From the NCBI GenBank assembly GCA_963717695.1, contig CAVQWR010000007.1:682001-746000 (forward strand): 64,000 bases of DNA, given 5' to 3'. Shown piece after piece: positions 51,602-59,823 of the stretch. The stretch is from CAIWHR01 sp963717695. GTDB taxonomy: Bacteria > Pseudomonadota > Gammaproteobacteria > Burkholderiales > Casimicrobiaceae. A program made the translations under genes and the position numbers. How positions within the stretch are numbered: position 1 is the stretch's first letter; every line of letters starts with the position of its first letter. The notes under the pieces were generated by a model that saw only the letters and a list, made by a program, of their open reading frames with translations, did not search any database and was not told where the DNA came from.

Positions 51602-54589
51602 ATGGTTCTCACCGAAGCGCAACTGCGGGAATTGTCTACGCTGGCAGAGACGCTACAGGGCCTGCCCGAAACCGCACGTGCCGAATGGCTCGCTAACCTG
51701 AGCGCGGAGCAGGAGGTGTACCGCACTGCATTACAACGACTGCTTCCGCCCGGTAGTGGGCCGGACGTGCACGACTTCCTCGCGACGCTGCCGAAGCTAA
51801 GAGATTTTGTCGAGGCCGATCCATCTGGCATTGTCGCGGGTACTGAGATAGGACCGTATCGCCTACTCCGCGAATTGGGGCGCGGCGGGATGGGGACGGT
51901 CTGGCTCGCGGAACAAAGCGACGGTGGGCTCAAGCGCTCAGTGGCGCTCAAGCTTCCGCATCGGCAACTGACCGAAAGGTTCGCGCGCGAGCGCGAAATT
52001 CTAGCCGAGCTATCACACCCGAACATTGCACGGCTCTACGACGCGGGAGTCACAGCGCAGGGACAGCCCTATCTAGCGCTCGAGTATGTAAATGGCGAGC
52101 CACTAATGACTTGGTGCGATGCCAAACGGCTCTCCGTTCGCGAAAGGATTGAGTTGTACCTACAGGCGCTAGCCGCCGCGCAATACGCGCACGAACGGCT
52201 CATCGTACATCGTGACTTGAAGCCGTCAAACATGCTGGTGACAGCGCAGGGCGAGGTGAAGCTACTCGATTTCGGGATTGCGAAGCTCCTTGTAGACGGC
52301 TCTACGAAGGAGACCGAGTTGACGCAGTTAGGTGGGAGGGCGTTGACTCCCCAATATGCGTCACCCGAACAGATTAGGGGTCAGCCGCTTGGAACGGAGA
52401 GCGACGTATATGCATTGGGCGTCGTCCTCTTTGAACTATTGACTGGAACGCGGCCCTACTCGGTGAAGACCGGTTCGCGGGCGGCACTAGAGGACGCGAT
52501 CCTGACTGAGGAACCCCTCAGGGCCAGCGATGTGGCGACCAACCCCGAAGCAGCCGCTCGACGCGGAACGGATCCCAAAGGACTCGTCCGTACGCTTCAA
52601 GGCGATATTGACTCGATTCTCAACAGAGCCTTGAAGAAGAGCCCAGACGAGCGCTACACAAATGCAGAAGAGCTCTCGGCTGATCTACGCATGCATCTAA
52701 GAGGTGGACAGGTTCGCGCGCGAGCAAATTCGGCATGGAACCGGATGGTCGCGACACTGCGCCACAATTTCATCACGCATAATGGTACGACAGCGATATC
52801 AGTCTTGCTCGCAACCGGAACAGTGATCGGCGTAGGAGCCGCACTCTGGCAGGCGGGCATGGCGCGCGAACGGTCACAAGCGGTCGGCGCAGCAAATGGC
52901 CTTCTTGGCGCCATATTTTCAACCAATGTCTCGATTCCTCTAGATAAGCCAGAGGAATCGGAAGGCGCCGGCCCCGCCTCTACAGGCACGGCCACAAGCC
53001 AGATCCGTAAGAACTTCACCGCCGCACCGTTGGCCACACTCCGCATCCTGGGAACGATTGCCGCAACGTTCAAGCGGTTTGGCCTTGACGAAAATGCCAT
53101 TGAGCTGGCGCGCAATCGAATCGAACTCGCGCGACGCGTTGACAAGGAAGGGGCTCCGGACCTGGTAGACGCATTACTGCAATTCGCCAATCTCAATTCG
53201 GCGATTTTGCATACGGATGAAGCTGTGCGTGCCCTGAATGAAGCAGAAGCGATCCTTGACCGCCGCCATGACACGTCCTCAACGTTACGTGGACGGCTGG
53301 AATCCGCGCGTGGATTCCAAACTCTGGTATCTGACGAACCTTTGTCGTATGCGCATTTTCGTAAGGCCGCTTCCATATTTGAGCCCCTCGGTAACTCTGC
53401 CGGAGAAGATCTCGTATGGGCAATGGCGATGCAGGCGAATGGGTTGATCTTGCGTGGCGACAATCCGGACGCACAAGCATTGATCAGTCGTGCCACGAAA
53501 CTTGGTATTGGTGACGGCCCTTCATTCGATGACTTTCTAAATGACGCACATGAAATCGTCGGAAGCGAGCCGAGCGGAATTGGCGATTCCGCAAATGTCC
53601 ATTTCACCTTTAACCATGCCGCCAAAGACTCAGGCTCTAGTGGATCGCGGACCGATCTTCGCGGTGCTGTGCTGTTGGCAACTTTCCAAATGAGAAATTC
53701 ACTACTACGAGAAGCGTTGGCGGTACTGGAGGGCCCGCGCATGGAGGCGATTCGATTGCACGATACGGACGACCAATCGGCCGTTGCGTTAGCGGTCTTG
53801 ATTACGCATGCGCGCGTGGCACGTGAGTACGGGCAACCCGAAGTTGCCTCAGACGACTTGCGCGTTGCCGCAAGTCTAAGACCCTACGAGGGAAACGCCC
53901 GCCTTCGCAGTTTGCTATACGACCAACATGCTGCGCTGGCGTTAGCGGCCGATGAGATCGAATCAGCCGATAAATGGCTTCGACTACAGCGTGAAACAAA
54001 TGGCCAGTTGGGCCCCCCCGTTCAATTGCGAAATGACACGACCGAGTTGGAAATTGAAACATATCTCGCCGAAGGTCGCGTTGTTGAAGCCGAATCCGCC
54101 TATGCAATGTTCACGACAAATCCTCTTGTTGCCCGTCGAGCGACGCCGACAGACCTACGTGACGAGGTATTGCGCGCCAAGCTTGACTTAGCAGCCGGGC
54201 GGCATTTAGATGTGCTTAAGCGGCTCGCCGCGGTCAATGGATGGGTCGAAAAGACCGGCGGCTTGATCTACCTGCGGAAGTATATGTTCGGTGTCGCTCT
54301 TCTCGAGGGCTACGCGGCGCAAGCACAGATGGATCACGCGCGTGCGCGAGATGCATTTGAGCGTGCAATCGCCATTGCTCACGAAATCTTTGATCCAATG
54401 AGCCCCGCGTTGGCCGAAGCGCAAATCGGGTTGGCGGGGAGCGAGTTACATCTCGGAAACAAGGCCGCTGCTATTATTCTAATTAGAAATGCAAAACAAA
54501 TTCGCAGCAATCACCCGCGGTTTGAGAAGTCAATATTTTCACGGCTTCGTGAGGTGGAGCGGCTTTGCTCGTGCGAAGATCTCACCTAG
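51602..54589 (+). CDS. Membrane-spanning Ser/Thr protein kinase
   Basis: A 995-residue Hanks-type kinase. An N-terminal region of 80 residues precedes the catalytic domain at about 85-370: GRGGMGTV glycine loop (93-100), VALK Lys117, HRDLKPSN (203-210), DFG (223-225), and ASPEQ near 253-257. A single membrane helix is at about 397-417 (AISVLLATGTVIGVGAALW). The remaining 575 residues are periplasmic, alpha-helical, with repeats that look TPR/solenoid-like. All catalytic residues are present. Base composition is visibly lower in GC than in neighbouring genes (many TTG, AAT, GAA codons), which supports acquisition by transfer. The upstream sigma factor is probably its partner. Confidence 0.93.
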   Translation: MVLTEAQLRELSTLAETLQGLPETARAEWLANLSAEQEVYRTALQRLLPPGSGPDVHDFLATLPKLRDFVEADPSGIVAGTEIGPYRLLRELGRGGMGTVWLAEQSDGGLKRSVALKLPHRQLTERFAREREILAELSHPNIARLYDAGVTAQGQPYLALEYVNGEPLMTWCDAKRLSVRERIELYLQALAAAQYAHERLIVHRDLKPSNMLVTAQGEVKLLDFGIAKLLVDGSTKETELTQLGGRALTPQYASPEQIRGQPLGTESDVYALGVVLFELLTGTRPYSVKTGSRAALEDAILTEEPLRASDVATNPEAAARRGTDPKGLVRTLQGDIDSILNRALKKSPDERYTNAEELSADLRMHLRGGQVRARANSAWNRMVATLRHNFITHNGTTAISVLLATGTVIGVGAALWQAGMARERSQAVGAANGLLGAIFSTNVSIPLDKPEESEGAGPASTGTATSQIRKNFTAAPLATLRILGTIAATFKRFGLDENAIELARNRIELARRVDKEGAPDLVDALLQFANLNSAILHTDEAVRALNEAEAILDRRHDTSSTLRGRLESARGFQTLVSDEPLSYAHFRKAASIFEPLGNSAGEDLVWAMAMQANGLILRGDNPDAQALISRATKLGIGDGPSFDDFLNDAHEIVGSEPSGIGDSANVHFTFNHAAKDSGSSGSRTDLRGAVLLATFQMRNSLLREALAVLEGPRMEAIRLHDTDDQSAVALAVLITHARVAREYGQPEVASDDLRVAASLRPYEGNARLRSLLYDQHAALALAADEIESADKWLRLQRETNGQLGPPVQLRNDTTELEIETYLAEGRVVEAESAYAMFTTNPLVARRATPTDLRDEVLRAKLDLAAGRHLDVLKRLAAVNGWVEKTGGLIYLRKYMFGVALLEGYAAQAQMDHARARDAFERAIAIAHEIFDPMSPALAEAQIGLAGSELHLGNKAAAIILIRNAKQIRSNHPRFEKSIFSRLREVERLCSCEDLT

Positions 54590-54722
54590 TTGAGTTTCTG
54601 AGTCGTTTGGGCTACGTGGAGTACGGTTGAAGGGCGTAGAGCTAAATGGGCACAACGCTACCTCGATACCGGCTAGCCGACCTTGGCAGGTCGAAGGCCG
54701 CGGACTTAAACCGGCCGATTCT

Positions 54723-54847
54723 GTTGAAAGACTCAATTGGCTGGTGTTCGGACCCGACGAGCGAAAACGTCGACCTCGTAGAACGGCCCAGGATCGGCGA
54801 TCGTCACTAAGTTGATCCGCGGAGACCGCATGACGACTCCTCGGCGG
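54723..54847 (-). mobile_element. Degenerate copy B of the TIR element at 32.7 kb
   Basis: The left TIR is GTTGAAAGACTC (one mismatch against copy A). The next roughly 110 bases match copy A at 80-85% identity, with the minus-strand reading frame SPRINLVTIADPGPFYEVD intact up to a TGA in the TIR. The right TIR of copy A is absent here, so this is a truncated remnant. Confidence 0.7.
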
Positions 54848-55182
54848 AGGCCGCGCGGGCGGCGAGGTTGTCGTGGCCAGCGCGAGGGCGGTGACCGCGG
54901 TGCGCAGCGGTGAGTTGGGCGCGAATACGCGCCAGCAGTGGTGGTCCGAACGTCAACTTCCCACAGTTTGACCGTCAACTTTCGCGAATATCGACAGGCG
55001 GATCCGGGTCGGCAGTTCGCCTTCCCGCATCCGGGACCAACGGCTGCAATCATCTGAAGCGGACTTAGCCCCAACGCCTTACGCGTGACGCATTGGTGGT
55101 CGTGCCCGTCCGAAGGTGGTCAGCTGACCTGGTTGCCGCCGATCAATATTGCTGTCAGAGGTGGCCAGCCGTGCTGGCAATC

Positions 55183-55302
55183 TTAGGTCGGGTAGCTGGC
55201 AATACCTACGTAGAGTCCAGCCAAGACAAGAAGAAGCAGATACAGCAGCCAGCGCGTCCGGACGCGAACCAGCGTCGGGCGGCCACGCCGAGAAACAGTC
55301 AT
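55183..55302 (-). CDS. Possible small single-helix membrane protein
   Basis: A 39-codon frame, MTVSRRGRPTLVRVRTRWLLYLLLLVLAGLYVGIASYPT, with a basic N-terminus and a clear hydrophobic helix. No good ribosome site is visible, and it may be chance or a remnant. It lies between the decayed repeat and the GFA gene. Confidence 0.3.
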   Translation of the reverse strand: MTVSRRGRPTLVRVRTRWLLYLLLLVLAGLYVGIASYPT

Positions 55303-55411
55303 CGGCTCATGAAGATCGGACACAGCACACTGTGCGGCGCGGGCCAAACGACCATGAAGATCGTACATCCGCCTTGCAGAATGCCGATTTGGCCTGGCCG
55401 GGCAGACCGGC

Positions 55412-55923
55412 TCAGGTCGCGCCGGCGGCGATCCTGGCGAGCAGCGCCTCGCGGCGCGCGAGGCTCTCCGGCGGCCAGTACCGCTCGCGATCGTAGTACT
55501 CCGCGACGGCAGGCGTGCCCGGCGGCAGCACCACCCACGGCTGCTTCGACGCCGTGAAGATGTGGATGTCGGGCGGCAGGCGATCGGGCTCGTCGAGCGT
55601 GCCGACGCGCACGAAGCGCACGCGCGGCCCGGCGCCCGCGTAGTTGCTCCAGACCGCGATGCGGCAGTGCGGGCAGCGCGCGATCTTCTGGCCCTTGCCG
55701 CTGGCCGAAGGCGTGTCGACGAGCTCCGGCTCGCGCGCGCGAGCAGCGTCGACGCGGTCCGCCTCGATCATCGCGTTGAGCGCGAACGAGGCGCCGGTCT
55801 CGCGCTGGCACCAGCGGCAGTGGCAGCAGTGCACGAACAGCGGGCGGGCTCGTCCAGCCGGTAGCGAACGGCGCGGCAGTCGCAGCCGCCTTCGAGCGGC
55901 AATCCGTCGTCGTGTTCGACCAT
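55412..55923 (-). CDS. GFA-family (glutathione-dependent formaldehyde-activating) zinc protein, one frameshift
   Basis: GFA proteins are small zinc proteins; the name comes from Gfa. The N-terminus is MVEHDDGLPLEGGCDCRAVRYRLDEPAR, with CDC; after an indel near 55840 it continues PLFVHCCHCRWCQRETGASFALNAMI, then KIARCPHCRIAVWSNYAG and RVGTLDEPDRLPPDIHIFTASKQPWVVLP. The CxC, CxxCxxC and CxxC zinc ligands are all present. ATG 55923 is the natural start. In the raw sequence this frame is continuous with the IS transposase frame, which is an artefact of GC-rich open frames. About 170 residues. Confidence 0.82.
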
Positions 55924-56053
55924 GGATTGATGACGGTCCTTGTGCGTCCGGGCGGATGCCTCGGCCGTTTTTCTCGGAGAAACGGGAACGGCTGCCAGTG
56001 TCATCGGCCGGTCTCTCAACGATGCCAATTGCGGCAGCGCGCGTCAATCCGGC

Positions 56054-57169
56054 TGTATTGGGCCAGTACATATTGCACTGGTGGTTGAGATGGAGAAATT
56101 GTACCGGCGAGAGGAGGCGTGGGGTTTTGCGGCCAGGTACGGGCAGAGGCAGGCTGTGGTGGGGGCGTTCGAGGTTGTACCAGGCGAGGTAGCGCAGCAG
56201 TTCGAGGTTGAAGTCGGTGAGGTCGTCGAGGAAGAGCAGGTCGTAGTGGTAGTCGATGCACTCCTCCTGCACGGTGCGGTTGAAGCGTTCGCAGTGGGCG
56301 TTCATGCGGGGCGTTTTGGGGTAGGTGTGCCAATGGGTGAACAGGTGGTCGGCGAGTGCGCTGGCGAAGTGACGCTGGAATTCGCTGCCGTTGTCGGTGA
56401 GCACGGCTTCGATGGCGAACGGGAACACGGCCTGGATGAGGCGGAAGAACTGGCTGGCGGCGAGGCTGGCGTGGCTGCGGGTGGCCCAGGCCCAGGCGAA
56501 GTGGGAGTGCAGGTCGGTGCAGGTGATGACATAGCGGCGGGTGCTGTCGGCGCGTAGCTCGATGGTGTCGAGGGCGATGCAGTGGCCGGGGTGTTCGGCG
56601 CGAAAGTGCTTGGGTTTGCGCAGGCGTGGGGAGCGCAGGGGTTTGGGCTTGCCGGGGGCGCCGTAGCGATGGGGGCGGGTGCGCATCTTGTCGGGCGTGT
56701 CGGCGATGAGGCGGCCGATGGTGCGCGGGCTGGGGCACGGGAGCTGGTGCTGCGCGGCGAACGGTTGCAGCAGCAGGTGCAGCTTCTCCTTGCCGAGGTT
56801 GGGGTGCGCGGTGCGCAGACGGCGGATCTCGGTGACGATCGGCGCCGGCCACTGGCGTTGGCGGCGCTGCTTGGGGGCGGTCGAGCGCGGCACGAGGGCG
56901 GCCGCATTGCCGCCTTCCTGGCGCAACTGGGCGCGCCAGGCGAACAAAGTGCGCCGGCTGACGCCGAACGCTTCCTGCGTGGCGGTCAGGCCATGCCGTT
57001 GCCAGAACCCGAGGATTTCCAGCCGTCGCTGCGCGCTCTTCGCGATCATGCCCCAGCGTAGGGCGTAATCGGCGACCCGGTAGAACCCGCGAATGTTATA
57101 GCCGACGTACCGCAGACGCATCGCACTCCCCTTCCCGCAAGGAGTGCAATATGTTTCTGGCCTTAGTCA
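56054..57169 (-). mobile_element. Insertion sequence with transposase (IS481-like)
   Basis: An about 1.1-kb element. Inverted repeats are GGCCAGTACATATTGCACT at 56061-56079 and the complement of GGCCAGAAACATATTGCACT at 57143-57162, 18 or 19 of 20 bases alike. The outermost bases suggest TG...CA ends at 56054 and 57169. I see no sure target duplication. It sits between the GFA gene and the terminator of the benzoyl-CoA operon. Family assignment rests on the single DDE frame and length. Confidence 0.75.
56061..57121 (-). CDS. IS transposase, DDE integrase-core type
   Basis: ATG 57121 is preceded by AAGGGGAG. The N-terminal helix-turn-helix part is AQRRLEILGFWQRHGLTATQEAFGVSRRTLFAWRAQLRQEGG. 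The integrase core has HCIALDTIELRADSTRRYVIT (first Asp), FAIEAVLTDNGSEFQRHFASALAD (second Asp), and ERFNRTVQEECIDYHYDL (Glu), all three catalytic acids. The end is YLAWYNLERPHHSLPLPVPGRKTPRLLSPVQFLHLNHQCNMYW. No stop codon appears inside the element, and the frame runs out through the left end, so a missing stop or small indel is likely. It is otherwise full length, about 350 residues. Confidence 0.88.
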
Positions 57170-57190
57170 TCGGCAACCGCTCGAACCGTG

Positions 57191-57230
57191 AAAAACGGGC
57201 TGTCGCCTCCGCAAGAAGCGCGACAGCCCG
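57191..57230 (-). terminator. Rho-independent terminator of the benzoyl-CoA reductase operon
   Basis: Reading the minus strand, an 11-bp stem (CGGGCTGTCGC / GCGACAGCCCG) with a 13-base loop runs into TTTTT. It lies 17 bases after the ferredoxin stop. Confidence 0.9.
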
Positions 57231-57246
57231 CGAAATTCCGGCCCGA

Positions 57247-57486
57247 TCAGCCGTGCAGCGACTCGTATTTCGCCATCAGCTCCTCGGGCGATTCCTGGAA
57301 ATCCGGATTGGGGACGATGCAGTCGGCGGGGCAGACCAGCATGCACTGCGGCTCGTCGTGGGCGCCCACGCACTCGGTGCACAGCGGGTCGATCACGTAA
57401 GGGGTCGCCGCCGCTGATCGCCTTGTTCGGGCAGGCGGCTTGCATGCGTCGCAGGCGGTGCAGTCGTCGTTGATTAGCAATGCCAT
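57247..57486 (-). CDS. 2[4Fe-4S] ferredoxin, electron donor to benzoyl-CoA reductase (frameshifted)
   Basis: A small bacterial-type ferredoxin that would donate low-potential electrons to BcrABCD. It starts MALLINDDCTACDACKP, with the first CxxCxxC; a frame change restores ACPNKAIS with the fourth Cys. The second set is CTECVGAHDEPQCMLVCPADCI, with an insertion between the second and third Cys as in YfhL-type and Thauera Fdx. The end is FQESPEELMAKYESLHG. It is the last gene of the operon. Confidence 0.85.
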   Translation of the reverse strand: MALLINDDCTACDACKPPARTRRSAAATPYVIDPLCTECVGAHDEPQCMLVCPADCIVPNPDFQESPEELMAKYESLHG

Positions 57487-57504
57487 TTGTATCTCCTACG
57501 CGGT

Positions 57505-58341
57505 TCAGGCGGCAGCGCGCTGCTGCAGCTCGCGCAGCTTGCCATGCCGGAACGCGCCCCACAAGGCCGCGCCGATGGCGCCGGCGCAGATCGAATCGGG
57601 GTGGTTGACGGCCGTCACGCTGATCTTCTCGTTGACCAGCTCCTCCTGCACCGCCGCAAGCAGGCCCGCGTCCAGCGCCAGGCCGCCGGTGAGCAGGACC
57701 GTGCCTTTCATGATGCCCGTGACCTTGAGCAGTTTTACCAGGCGCGAGGCCATGGACAGGTGGATGCCCTTGAGGATGTCGGGCGTCGCAATGCCGCGCG
57801 AGACCATGTTGATCACGTCGGTCTCGGCCAGCACCGCGCAGATCGAGCTGATTTCTCCGGCGTCTGCGAGGACTGCGACAGCGGGCCGATTTCCTCGACC
57901 GCGACACCGAGATAGCGCGCGATGTTTTCCAGGAACTGGCCGGAGCCCGAGGCGCACTGGCTGGTCATCTTGTACGCCAGCACTTTGCCGCGCTCGTCGA
58001 CGTAGATCGCGCGGCCGTTGAGCGCGCCGATGTCGACCACGCCGCGCGCTGCGGGATGGAGAAATACGCCGCCGCGCGCGTGCGTGGTCATCGAGTAGAA
58101 GTGCCCGGTGGCGAATTTGACGTTCTCGCCTTCGCCGGTGGTGGCGACGTAGTCGACGTCGGCGGGTTTGAGCCGGCCTCCTCGAGCACGTCGTCGTAGC
58201 CGTCCTGCGCCAGCTGCATCTGGTCGCGCCGGCGGATGCGCTCGAAGCGCTTCGCGAGCCACTCGCTGTTGCCGCCTTCGGTCCTGAACAGCGCCGTCTT
58301 GACGACGCCCGAGCCGATGTCGATGCCACGGTGATGGTCAT
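57505..58341 (-). CDS. bcrD: Benzoyl-CoA reductase subunit D (ATPase), frameshifted
   Basis: The smaller ATP-hydrolysing subunit of the class I benzoyl-CoA reductase (ASKHA fold), about 280 residues. ATG 58341 starts MTIT and after one shift VGIDIGSGVVKTALFRTEG, the phosphate-1 motif. Next: YVATTGEGENVKFATGHFYSMTTHARG, VVDIGALNGRAIYVDERGKVLAYKMTSQCASGSGQFLENIARYLGV with the Cys that binds the bridging cluster, then after another shift ICAVLAETDVINMVSRGIATPDILKGIHLSMASR and TGGLALDAGLLAAV. At least three indels. It follows bcrA by 129 bases. Confidence 0.9.
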   Translation of the reverse strand: MTITVASTSARASSRRRCSGPKAATASGSRSASSASAGATRCSWRRTATTTCSRRPAQTRRRRLRRHHRRRRERQIRHRALLLDDHARARRRISPSRSARRGRHRRAQRPRDLRRRARQSAGVQDDQPVRLGLRPVPGKHRALSRCRGRGNRPAVAVLADAGEISSICAVLAETDVINMVSRGIATPDILKGIHLSMASRLVKLLKVTGIMKGTVLLTGGLALDAGLLAAVQEELVNEKISVTAVNHPDSICAGAIGAALWGAFRHGKLRELQQRAAA

Positions 58342-58470
58342 GGTGCGTCCTCACGCCGCTGCGCCTCTTCGCGCGCTTCGATAGTGATAGGCTGAGTCGT
58401 CGGCGCCATCGTCCAGCTCGCCCCAGTCACATCCCCGTCGCTGCGCGACCCGGGGCCCCTGCTCCTCGGC

Positions 58471-59812
58471 TCATGTCCTTGCCTCGGCAGTCTTGCCTTC
58501 TTCGACCACCGCGCGCCAGGCGAACGTCGCGCCGCCGAGCGCGCCGGTGTAGATCGAATCGGGATCGATGTTGAGCGTAAGCTCGCCGTAGTTCTCGCGG
58601 ACCAGATCCTTCAGCGACTTCACCGCGGCCTCGTTCTTGGCGACGCCGCCGGTGAAGGTGAATTCGTTGCGGATGCCGCCGGAGCGCGCCAGGATCGACA
58701 TCGCGCGCAGGATGATCGCGCGGTGCAGGCCGGCCATGATGTCTTCGCGCTTTTCGCCCAGCGACAGGCGGTCGCGCAATTCGGCGCCGGCGAACACGGT
58801 GCAGGTCGAGTTGATGCGCACGTTCTTGGTCGACTTCATCGCCATCGGCCCCAGCTCGTGCAGGCCCATGTTCATCTCGTCGGCGATGTAGCCGAGATAG
58901 CGGCCGCAGCCGGCGGCGCAGCGGTCGTTCATCTGGAAGCTCTCGACGATGCCGTGCGGGTCGACCTGGATCGCCTTGGTGTCCTGGCCGCCGATGTCGA
59001 GCACCGTGGCCGTTCCCGGGTACATCACGTGCGCGCCCAGCCCGTGGCACAGGATTTCGGAGCGGACGTGCTCCTTGGAAAAAGGCAGGCGCGCGCGGCC
59101 GTAGCCGGTGCCGACGACGTAGGTCTCCTCCATTTCAGTATCGAGCATGCCCTTGATCGGCGCGTCGACCTGCGTCCGCGCGGCCCGCCGTTTCGGGCAG
59201 CGCGATGAACGTGCGCTCGAGCGCCGCCAGCAGGTGCCGTCTGATCGAGTCGCCGTAGACGCGGTTCTCGACCTCGATGATCGAGCGGTCGAACACGTTG
59301 AGCAGGAAGTCGTAGCGGATGCCCGATTCCTTGGCCACGGTTTCGCCGGTGGCGAGGTACTGGCTGCCGGCGATGTCGCGGAAGAAGTCGGACTTGCGCT
59401 TGGCGCCCGGCGCGAACAGCGCGGGCGCCTCCGCGGAAAGCTGGCGGAACACCTCGGTCAGCGCCTCGCCGACGGCCTTGGTCGCGTCGCCGAATTTCGC
59501 GGTGCCGAGATTGCGCTGGCACGTGCTCTCGAGGTCGGCCAACTGCTCGAGATACTGCTCGGAGCGGAAGTCGCGCTCCAGTTGCCCGAGAAAGCCGTCC
59601 AGCGCGCCGTTCAATGCGCCTGTGCTCGAAAGCGCCTGGCGGAACAGGTAGAAGCGCCCGTTGAGCAGCGCCTCCTGCTTCGCGATCGCGGCCGCAGTGT
59701 CGTAGTTCGAGCGCGAATTGGTGATGCCGCGCCCGAGCACGTTCTGGTGCTCGTCGATGACCACCGCCTTGGTGGTCGTCGAGCCGAGGTCGATGCCGAT
59801 GAAGCAGCGCAT
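58471..59812 (-). CDS. bcrA: Benzoyl-CoA reductase subunit A (ATPase), frameshifted
   Basis: The larger ATPase subunit (about 445 residues, the size of Thauera BcrA and Rhodopseudomonas BadF). MRCFIGIDLGSTTTKAVVIDEHQNVLGRGITNSRSNYDTAA is the first half, YVVGTGYGRARLPFSKEHVRSEILCHGLGAHVMYP the middle, TVLDIGGQDTKAIQVDPHG the phosphate-2 motif, and NDRCAAGCGRYLGYIADEM the cluster cysteines. GAELRDRLSLGEKREDIMAGLHRAI and FTFTGGVAKNEAAVKSL follow. One indel near 59150 separates the halves. Subunits A and D together couple ATP hydrolysis to electron transfer. The start is 12 bases after bcrB. Confidence 0.93.
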
Positions 59813-59823
59813 GATCGTTTCCT

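Larger units (their letters stand above)
54590..55411 (+). other. 822-base region without a clear gene; decayed repeat
   Basis: It holds repeat copy B (54723-54847) and a weak 39-codon ORF (55183-55302, minus). The rest is unassigned. Its composition and the missing genes fit decayed mobile DNA. Confidence 0.5.

Noticed and set aside
55412..57121. 569-codon frame joining the transposase and the GFA protein as one gene
   Set aside because: The halves are unrelated families, the IS end lies between them, and the GFA N-terminus with its own start is present in another frame. The join comes from a missing stop or an indel.
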